Assembly (NCBI GenBank): GCA_945862275.1
Contig: CAMAYA010000061.1
Location: forward strand, 1 to 7,184
DNA from: Legionella genomosp. 1
Lineage (GTDB): Bacteria; Pseudomonadota; Gammaproteobacteria; Legionellales; Legionellaceae
Direction of reading: 5' to 3'
Length of the DNA: 7,184 bases
The notes beneath the pieces are model-generated. The model did not search any database. It was not told where the DNA came from and worked only from the letters and a program-made list of their open reading frames with translations. Positions 1 to 4,730 of the stretch are shown piece by piece (position 1 is the stretch's first letter; each line of letters opens with the position of its first letter). A program made the position numbers and the translations under genes.

Positions 1-32
1 AAGCATTGTTTGACGGTGTAGATCAGGGTCAT
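1..32 (-). CDS. Possible start of a downstream gene, cut by the window edge
   Basis: An ATG on the minus strand at 32-30 opens a frame of ten codons (MTLIYTVKQC) that runs off the window without a stop. A weak ribosome-binding site, GGAA (complement of 39-42), lies 6 bases upstream, and a promoter-like pair of hexamers lies beyond that. Ten residues are too few to name a product. They do not look like the start of homogentisate dioxygenase, which usually begins with a conserved GFGN-H type motif. The call rests only on start context and orientation and could be chance. Confidence 0.2.
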   Translation of the reverse strand, partial: MTLIYTVKQC

Positions 33-57
33 ATTTAATTCCAACAAAAAATTCAGA

Positions 58-87
58 ATAATACACTAAAGTGGGCATTCCCCACAA
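58..87 (-). promoter_or_regulatory. Possible sigma70-type promoter overlapping a small inverted repeat
   Basis: Read on the minus strand, TTGTGG (87-82) and TATTAT (63-58) are separated by 18 bases. The -10 matches the consensus at five of six positions, the -35 at only three. The start point would fall near position 51, about 20 bases before the possible ATG at 32. A 5-bp inverted repeat with a 5-base loop (GTGGG at 71-75, CCCAC at 81-85) covers the spacer and -35 region and could be an operator. AT-rich DNA produces such matches easily, so this is tentative. Confidence 0.25.
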
Positions 88-112
88 TTCACTCCGGCGC
101 TGCTCAGGGATT

Positions 113-126
113 ATGGGCGAACCCAT
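113..126 (-). other. Short hairpin with a UUCG loop in the transcript sense
   Basis: The bases ATGGG (113-117) and CCCAT (122-126) are exact reverse complements around four bases. In RNA made from the minus strand the loop reads UUCG, closed by a G-C pair. That is the reverse of the exceptionally stable C(UUCG)G arrangement. No U-run follows, so it is not a standard terminator. It could be a 3' end stabiliser, a protein site or chance. Confidence 0.25.
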
Positions 127-222
127 TTATGCCCGTGTGAAACCATCATGTTATCAAAAAAAAAATCATTTATGGTCTAGCCGGTTAAAAAAACCCTACG
201 ACAGAGTGCATATCCACATGGG

Positions 223-233
223 CGATATTATCG
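223..233. repeat. Perfect 11-base palindrome just after maiA
   Basis: CGATA (223-227) and TATCG (229-233) are reverse complements around a single central T. The site lies about 35 bases past the maiA stop codon. A one-base centre cannot form an RNA hairpin, so if functional it would more likely bind a dimeric protein. Its length is within what chance can produce. Confidence 0.2.
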
Positions 234-268
234 GTAATCTGGCTTCAAGGATAGTAAAATTGTTCAAT

Positions 269-904
269 TCATCCAGAACTGTTGGGCGCTGCTTGGATAA
301 AAGCAGGTAGCGTTAAGCAGTAGTCATTGATTTCAGAAATCAATGGGTACGCTTTTAAGGACAGGTTGAATCGCTTGGCATTGTACACCTGTGGAACCAG
401 GCAAACGTCTGCTAGAGATACGTCATGGCCATAACAAACGTGGGTTTTACGGGGTAATATCTTAAGCTTGTCTTCTATCGCATCAAATCCGATTGTTATC
501 CAATGCTGGTACCAATCGAGTACCTGGTTCTCTGTGGCTTGAAATTGTTCTCTTAATTGTTGCAAGACGCGCAGATTATTAAGCGGATGTATATCACAGG
601 CGATGATCATGGCCAGGCTTCTCACCTGAGCGCGACCCAGTGGTGTTTGTGGCAGGAGAGAAGGGATAGGGTTTAGCTCGTCTAAATACTCAATAATGGC
701 CAATGATTGGGTGAGAATGTGCCCATTTTCATCCAACGTAGGCACGAGCCCTTGGGGGTTGAGTGCACAGTATGCCGGTTGGTGTTGTTCTCCGCCTTGA
801 TTGATTAAATGCACGGTGAGGGTTTCATAGGTCACGTGTTTTAAATTTAACGCAATCCGAACCCGGTAACAGGATGACGAGCGATAGTAATCATAGAGTT
901 TCAT
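269..904 (-). CDS. maiA: Maleylacetoacetate isomerase (zeta-class glutathione transferase)
   Basis: This 211-residue cytosolic enzyme uses glutathione to isomerise 4-maleylacetoacetate to 4-fumarylacetoacetate in tyrosine/homogentisate breakdown. The N-terminal thioredoxin-like domain (about 1-83) carries the zeta-class signature SSSCYRVRIAL at 9-19, the cis-proline loop QGLVPTL at 51-57 (P55) and the glutathione-binding QS pair at 66-67. An all-helical C-terminal domain follows, with the family-typical segment CDIHPLNNLRVL at 103-114. Length is normal and the end, LPAFIQAAP plus four residues, is typical, so the gene looks intact. The start is fixed by the MKLYDYYRSS opening and by an ATGA overlap with the stop of the upstream hydrolase gene. 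There is no good ribosome-binding site of its own, so translation is probably coupled. It is the last gene of the apparent operon. A general glutathione transferase role is possible but less likely given the neighbours. Confidence 0.93.
   Translation of the reverse strand: MKLYDYYRSSSCYRVRIALNLKHVTYETLTVHLINQGGEQHQPAYCALNPQGLVPTLDENGHILTQSLAIIEYLDELNPIPSLLPQTPLGRAQVRSLAMIIACDIHPLNNLRVLQQLREQFQATENQVLDWYQHWITIGFDAIEDKLKILPRKTHVCYGHDVSLADVCLVPQVYNAKRFNLSLKAYPLISEINDYCLTLPAFIQAAPNSSG
901..904 (-). promoter_or_regulatory. ATGA stop/start overlap coupling the hydrolase gene to maiA
   Basis: The TGA of the hydrolase gene and the ATG of maiA share the four bases ATGA. The region upstream (GCGTAGTGGCATC) offers only a very weak Shine-Dalgarno match, so maiA translation probably depends on ribosomes finishing the upstream gene. 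Confidence 0.7.
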
Positions 905-1884
905 GATGCCACTACGCGTTGTTCTATTGCGCCAAAGATGCTGATGCCATCATCGTTTTTCATTTCAATTCGAATGGTGTCGCCAAAATGCATGAATGGG
1001 GTGGATGGTTTTCCATCAGCCAGTATTTCTAACATACGCTGTTCTGCAATGCACGATGAGCCTTGACTGCGGTCAATATTCGATACCGTGCCGGATCCGA
1101 TGATAGTTCCGGCGCTTAAAACACGCGTTTTAGCAGCGTGTGCAATGAGTTCGGGGAAAGAAAACGTCATGTCGATTCCGGCATTGGGTTGGCCGAATAA
1201 CTGGCCATTTAAATGGCTGTGCAGTCGCAAGTGCAGGCGCTTTCCATCCCAATGATGGCCTAGATCATCTGGAGTGACCGCAACCGGTGAGAAACTGCTG
1301 GATGGCTTCGATTGAAAAAACCCAAATCCTTTGGCTAGCTCATCCGGAATCAGGTTTCGTAATGAGACGTCGTTCACCAACATCAATAGACGAATATGTT
1401 TTTCGGCTTCAAACGGCGTGGTGCCCATATCCACATCATCGGTGATAATGGCGACTTCCGCTTCAAAATCAATCCCAAAGGCTTCATCCGTTACTTTAAT
1501 TGGATCGCGCGGCCCCAAAAAGCTATCCGATCCGCCTTGGTACATAAGCGGATCGGTCCAAAAATTATCGGGCATAACGGCTCCGCGTGCTTTACGAACC
1601 AATTCCACGTGATTCACATAGGCACTGCCATCGGCCCACTGATAGGCTCGCGGAAGAGGGGACGCCATGTCGGCTGGGTTGAATGAAAAGGCATCTGTCC
1701 GCAGGTCGGCATTTAATTGGCGGTATATTTCAAACAGTTTTGGTGAGCATGCATCCCAATGCTCGAGCGCATATTGCAGCGTTGGAGCAATGTCAGGCAC
1801 TTTGATGGCGGACGATAACGATCGATTGACTACACACAGTTGGCCATCACGTGATTGAGAGGATTTGAGGCTGGCTAGTTTCAT
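901..1884 (-). CDS. Fumarylacetoacetase-family hydrolase
   Basis: This 327-residue enzyme probably hydrolyses fumarylacetoacetate to fumarate and acetoacetate, the last step of tyrosine degradation. It belongs to the shorter bacterial FAH-like group (about 330 residues), not the ~420-residue eukaryote-type enzyme. Visible landmarks are the conserved YVNHVELVRKARG at 89-101, DPLMYQGGSD at 111-120, the metal-ligand pair in DFEAEVAI (E141, E143), ND at 171-172 (D172, another likely Mg/Ca ligand) and QSKPSSSFSP at 191-200, which holds the probable catalytic-loop lysine K193. GSGTVSN at 263-269 is the usual C-terminal core motif. The start MKLASLK fits the family and has a ribosome-binding site inside the end of hpd. 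It overlaps hpd by ATGA and maiA by ATGA. Other FAH-fold activities (acylpyruvase, decarboxylase) are possible from the fold alone, but the flanking hpd and maiA argue for fumarylacetoacetase. Confidence 0.9.
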   Translation of the reverse strand: MKLASLKSSQSRDGQLCVVNRSLSSAIKVPDIAPTLQYALEHWDACSPKLFEIYRQLNADLRTDAFSFNPADMASPLPRAYQWADGSAYVNHVELVRKARGAVMPDNFWTDPLMYQGGSDSFLGPRDPIKVTDEAFGIDFEAEVAIITDDVDMGTTPFEAEKHIRLLMLVNDVSLRNLIPDELAKGFGFFQSKPSSSFSPVAVTPDDLGHHWDGKRLHLRLHSHLNGQLFGQPNAGIDMTFSFPELIAHAAKTRVLSAGTIIGSGTVSNIDRSQGSSCIAEQRMLEILADGKPSTPFMHFGDTIRIEMKNDDGISIFGAIEQRVVAS

Positions 1885-1898
1885 GATGCGTTTTCCTT
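1881..1898 (-). promoter_or_regulatory. Ribosome-binding site and ATGA overlap, hpd to hydrolase gene
   Basis: AAGGAA (complement of 1893-1898) sits inside the last codons of hpd, 8 bases before the hydrolase ATG at 1884-1882. That ATG overlaps the hpd TGA at 1883-1881. This supports the chosen start and points to coupled translation. Confidence 0.75.
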
Positions 1899-2945
1899 CA
1901 ATGTGCCGCGTTTGATTTGATCGCGCTCAATGGCTTCGAAGAGGGCTTGAAAATTGCCTTCACCGAACCCTTGGTTGCCCTTGCGTTGTATGATTTCAAA
2001 AAAAACAGGGCCAAATGTATTCTCGGTAAACAGTTGCAATAACAAGCCCCGTTTAGGATCTTTCTCGCCGTCAATTAAAATACGTTCTTTCTTGAGCGCA
2101 TCCAGGGATTCTTGATGCCAGGGAACACGCTGACCAATCGCCTCATAATAGGTGTCTGGCACGTCTAGAAAACGTATTCCATTCCGCCGGAGCGTATTGA
2201 TTGTTTCATAAATATTGTCCGTGCTGAGTGCGATGTGTTGTATGCCTTCGCCGTGGTATTCATGCAAAAATTCTTCAATTTGTGAATGGTCATCTTTGGA
2301 TTCATTTAATGGAATTTTTATTTTACCGCATGGACTAGCCAACGCTCGGCTAATCAAACCGGTTAATTGCCCCACAATATTAAAAAACCGAATTTCTTTG
2401 AAATTAAAAATGGATTCATAAAAATGTGCCCATTTGTCCATGTTTCCGCGGTACACGTTATGCGTTAGGTGGTCGATGTGCAGTAATCCAGGCGTGCTAA
2501 TCGGCGTGTTGTCGCAGGTTTGTGGTTTCATCTGTCCTGCAAACGGTTGATGGGTGGCATCGACAAAATAAATCACACTGCCACCAATGGCTTGAATGGC
2601 GTGCAACCCATGGTGGGCATGAGAGGCGTCGTGAAATGGGATGGCGCCTTGGTTAATGGCATGCGCATAAGCCTGTTCGGTATTGTTGACGTTAAACCCC
2701 ATGGCACATGCGCCAGGCCCGTGGACTTCTGCATGGGTTTGTGTTTGATTGTTTTGTGCGGCATTGACGATAAACTGAATGTTGCCTTGTTGAAAAAGAG
2801 TAATGTCTTCAGATTGGTGTGTGGATTGATGCTGAAAGCCCATGTCGATGAACTGTTGTTGTAAGCGTTGTTTATCCGGGCCTGAAAATTCAAGAAAAGC
2901 GAACCCATTTAGGCCGCAAGGATTGCCTAATATTTGTTTATTCAT
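1881..2945 (-). CDS. hpd: 4-Hydroxyphenylpyruvate dioxygenase (legiolysin-like)
   Basis: This 354-residue, non-heme Fe(II) enzyme converts 4-hydroxyphenylpyruvate and O2 to homogentisate and CO2, committing tyrosine carbon to ring breakdown. It has two vicinal-oxygen-chelate domains: a structural N-terminal one (about 10-140) and a catalytic C-terminal one (about 153-330). The three iron ligands can be placed: H159 in IDHLTHNV, H237 in GIQHIAL and E317 in FFEIIQRKG. The signatures IPLNESK (211-217) and the C-terminal GFGEGNFQALFEAIE (326-340) are intact. Length is normal for bacteria. From memory it strongly resembles Legionella legiolysin (Lly), which causes browning, fluorescence and haemolysis through homogentisate products. 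The start MNKQILGNPCGLNGFAF has a good ribosome-binding site. It follows the methyltransferase gene by 20 bases and overlaps the hydrolase gene by 4, in a homogentisate-pathway cluster. Confidence 0.96.
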   Translation of the reverse strand: MNKQILGNPCGLNGFAFLEFSGPDKQRLQQQFIDMGFQHQSTHQSEDITLFQQGNIQFIVNAAQNNQTQTHAEVHGPGACAMGFNVNNTEQAYAHAINQGAIPFHDASHAHHGLHAIQAIGGSVIYFVDATHQPFAGQMKPQTCDNTPISTPGLLHIDHLTHNVYRGNMDKWAHFYESIFNFKEIRFFNIVGQLTGLISRALASPCGKIKIPLNESKDDHSQIEEFLHEYHGEGIQHIALSTDNIYETINTLRRNGIRFLDVPDTYYEAIGQRVPWHQESLDALKKERILIDGEKDPKRGLLLQLFTENTFGPVFFEIIQRKGNQGFGEGNFQALFEAIERDQIKRGTLKENAS

Positions 2946-2952
2946 GAATACG

Positions 2953-2958
2953 TTCCTT
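2953..2958 (-). promoter_or_regulatory. Ribosome-binding site of hpd
   Basis: AAGGAA on the minus strand lies 7 bases before the hpd ATG at 2945-2943, within the 20-base gap after the methyltransferase stop. The gap is too small for an independent promoter unless that promoter lies inside the methyltransferase gene. Confidence 0.7.
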
Positions 2959-2965
2959 GTTAGGT

Positions 2966-3628
2966 TTAAGCAAGCTGTACCAAAAACAACCCATCATCTA
3001 TCGGCAATAAGCTCGTGTGTACTCTTTCGTCCTGTTTTATCAATGCATTGAGTTTACGAATCTCCCGTGTTTGGGCATTCGTCACGTTTTCATCAATAAC
3101 CGCGCCACCCCAAAATACATTGTCTATGGCAATGAGCCCACGAGGCGTAATCAATTGCAATGCACGTTCATAATAATGCACGTAATTGGTTTTGTCAGCG
3201 TCAATAAATATAAAATCAAAGGATTGCGCACGTCCATTTTGTAACAGTTGATCGAGTGTTGCAAGGGCCGGCCCTAAACGCAGTTCAATTTTTTTATCAA
3301 GACCTGCTTCTCGCCAGAAAGGGTGGGCCTTGTCGGTCCATTCGCGGCTAAAATCACACGTGATCAAATGCCCATCATCTGGTAGTGCTAAGGCCATGGC
3401 CAGCGCACTATAGCCCGTGAACGTACCTATTTCCAAGATGCTTTTAGCGCCCATCAAACGTATTAGCAGTTGTAAGAATTGGCCTTGTTCTGGTGATATT
3501 TGCATGATGCCGAGCGGTAGCTTGGCCGTGTCCTCGCGCAAACGGGTTAATACAGGGTGTTCGCGCAAGGAAATATCCAACATGTAATCATGCAGTGCGG
3601 GGGTCAAATGGGTGTGCCGCATGCCCAT
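2966..3628 (-). CDS. Cation-dependent SAM O-methyltransferase, caffeoyl-CoA OMT type
   Basis: This 220-residue class I methyltransferase should transfer a methyl group from S-adenosylmethionine to a hydroxyl, usually one of an adjacent (catechol-like) pair, with help from a divalent metal. The SAM motif LEIGTFTGYSALAMA spans 65-79. CDFS at 91-94 supplies the acidic residue (D92) expected to bind the SAM ribose. The metal-site motifs FIDADK (D143) and IDN (D169, N170) are both intact. The length matches bacterial members, and no signal peptide or membrane segment is seen. The gene begins 2 bases after the dehydrogenase stop and ends 20 bases before hpd. The first ATG (3628) is chosen for proximity to the upstream stop, but a second ATG two codons on (3622) is equally possible, and neither has a strong ribosome-binding site. 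The substrate cannot be read from sequence. An aromatic catechol from the same pathway or a polyketide-type phenol are guesses. Confidence 0.87.
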   Translation of the reverse strand: MGMRHTHLTPALHDYMLDISLREHPVLTRLREDTAKLPLGIMQISPEQGQFLQLLIRLMGAKSILEIGTFTGYSALAMALALPDDGHLITCDFSREWTDKAHPFWREAGLDKKIELRLGPALATLDQLLQNGRAQSFDFIFIDADKTNYVHYYERALQLITPRGLIAIDNVFWGGAVIDENVTNAQTREIRKLNALIKQDERVHTSLLPIDDGLFLVQLA

Positions 3629-3630
3629 CT

Positions 3631-4707
3631 TTAAGCCAATATTTCTTGTGCCATGGTATCGGCAATGTCACTGCTGGGGCGATTTTCAATGCGAGATCGT
3701 TCAAAAATAGCGAGCAATACCGTTTGAATGCCATCAATTTGTTCATTGGTGACCGACACTGGGGAAACAAAATATTTGCTGGCTGCAAAGATAACGCCAC
3801 CTGCGTTGATCACATAATCTGGAGCATACAAGATGCCTTGGTCATGCAGCCGTTGCCCGTGATATGTGTGGGCCAGTTGGTTATTGGCGGCACCCGCAAT
3901 AATTGTGGTTTGCAATTGAGGGATGGTGATGTCATTCATGATGGCACCTAACGCATTCGGTGAAAACACGTCGCAGGGCACCTTGTGGATATCAGCCGTT
4001 GAGACAGCCGTAGCACCCAATTCACGCACAGCCAGGTCTACCATGGCAGGGTTGATATCTGCTACTGTCAATTGTACGCCGAGCTCTTGTAGATGACAGG
4101 CGACATGATATCCTACATGGCCTAGCCCTTGGATGGCAATATGCAATCCGCGCATTCTTTCTTTGCCTAATTTAAATTGAACTGCGGCTTGAATACCCCG
4201 CAATACACCCCTGGCTGTGGAGGGAGATGGGTCACCACTGTAGCGGGATAGGCTCGCAACGTATGGCGTGTGCTCTGCAATAATATCCATGTCGCTGAGT
4301 TGTGTGCCGCTGTCGAGGGCCGTGATATAACGCCCACCCAATTCCTGGACAAATTGGCCAAAACAATGCATGTAAGCCGTGCGATCATGGGGGTGTCGAG
4401 GCTTAATGATCACCGATTTACCGCCACCTAAAGGCAAGTTGGCCAAGGCGGATTTATAACTCATGCCGCGTGCCAGCCGCATGGCATCATCAATGGCTGC
4501 TGCAGTATTCGGATATTCAATATAGCGACAACCGCCGAGCGCTGGACCCAATTTGGTATTGTGTATAGCAATGATGGCTTTCATGCCGGTTTGAGGATCC
4601 ACCTTGAAATGCAGATCTCCAAACCCATGCCGCAGCGCGTAATCCATAAAATCATCGGAGTTTGTAGTCGGTGCAGTGGTCAATTCTAGTGTTTCTGCAG
4701 ACATCAT
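3631..4707 (-). CDS. Leucine dehydrogenase-like amino-acid dehydrogenase (Glu/Leu/Phe/Val family)
   Basis: This 358-residue cytosolic enzyme should catalyse NAD-dependent oxidative deamination of an L-amino acid to its 2-oxo acid plus ammonium, or the reverse. The N-terminal substrate domain has LGPALGGCRY (53-62), the lysines K85 (GMSYK) and K97 (GGGKSVI), and the catalytic aspartate D132 in ALDSGT. The C-terminal Rossmann domain has GLGHVG at 194-199 with the adenosine-ribose acid in ADIN (D217), then SPNALGAIMND (249-259), AGAANNQLA (271-279) and the NAGGVI loop (301-306). A130 and V305 sit where leucine dehydrogenases have Ala and Val and phenylalanine dehydrogenases have Gly and Leu. That favours branched-chain substrates, although the hpd-linked context would suit Phe/Tyr. 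N251 replaces the Cys of the common APCALG motif. The start is the first of two adjacent ATGs, 7 bases after a strong AAGGAGT. The gene lies 23 bases past the efflux gene. Confidence 0.88.
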   Translation of the reverse strand: MMSAETLELTTAPTTNSDDFMDYALRHGFGDLHFKVDPQTGMKAIIAIHNTKLGPALGGCRYIEYPNTAAAIDDAMRLARGMSYKSALANLPLGGGKSVIIKPRHPHDRTAYMHCFGQFVQELGGRYITALDSGTQLSDMDIIAEHTPYVASLSRYSGDPSPSTARGVLRGIQAAVQFKLGKERMRGLHIAIQGLGHVGYHVACHLQELGVQLTVADINPAMVDLAVRELGATAVSTADIHKVPCDVFSPNALGAIMNDITIPQLQTTIIAGAANNQLAHTYHGQRLHDQGILYAPDYVINAGGVIFAASKYFVSPVSVTNEQIDGIQTVLLAIFERSRIENRPSSDIADTMAQEILA

Positions 4708-4714
4708 GAGGGTT

Positions 4715-4721
4715 ACTCCTT
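4715..4721 (-). promoter_or_regulatory. Strong ribosome-binding site of the dehydrogenase gene
   Basis: AAGGAGT, near-perfect anti-16S complementarity, lies 7 bases before the ATG at 4707-4705. It fits the first of the two adjacent ATGs and is the strongest such site in the window, suggesting the dehydrogenase is translated independently and well within the transcript. Confidence 0.8.
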
Positions 4722-4730
4722 TTGTTTCAG

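Larger units (their letters stand above)
33..268. other. AT-rich intergenic region after maiA, no supported gene
   Basis: This is the only sizeable non-coding stretch in the window. It contains runs of A at 46-51, 156-165 (ten in a row) and 187-193, which become T-runs in the maiA transcript, and several short inverted repeats. No strong stem sits directly before either long T-run, so no convincing rho-independent terminator for the six-gene transcript can be named. The one plus-strand open frame here starts with GTG at 71, lacks a ribosome-binding site, runs into the 3' end of maiA and resembles no protein I recognise. I see no tRNA or known small RNA. Confidence 0.5.

Noticed and set aside
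1..32. Homogentisate dioxygenase as the gene starting at position 32
   Set aside because: The ten visible residues do not resemble the conserved HmgA N-terminus. The missing pathway gene cannot be claimed from this fragment.
113..126. tRNA T-arm suggested by GGGTTCGCCC on the minus strand
   Set aside because: The loop is four bases, not seven, and no acceptor, D or anticodon arm can be built around it.
156..200. Rho-independent terminator using the T10 or T7 run
   Set aside because: The only stem near the T10 run is GGTT/AACC around a T loop, four pairs and about 15 bases away from the run. No GC-rich stem abuts either run.
71..310. Plus-strand open frame of 79 codons in the intergenic region
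   Set aside because: It has a GTG start with no ribosome-binding site, overlaps the maiA 3' end antisense, and its protein shows no recognisable motif.
2520..2864. Plus-strand open frame of 114 codons inside hpd
   Set aside because: It is antisense to a well-conserved dioxygenase coding region and shows no family features. It is a shadow of hpd codon use, as are the other antisense frames in the hydrolase, methyltransferase, dehydrogenase and efflux genes.
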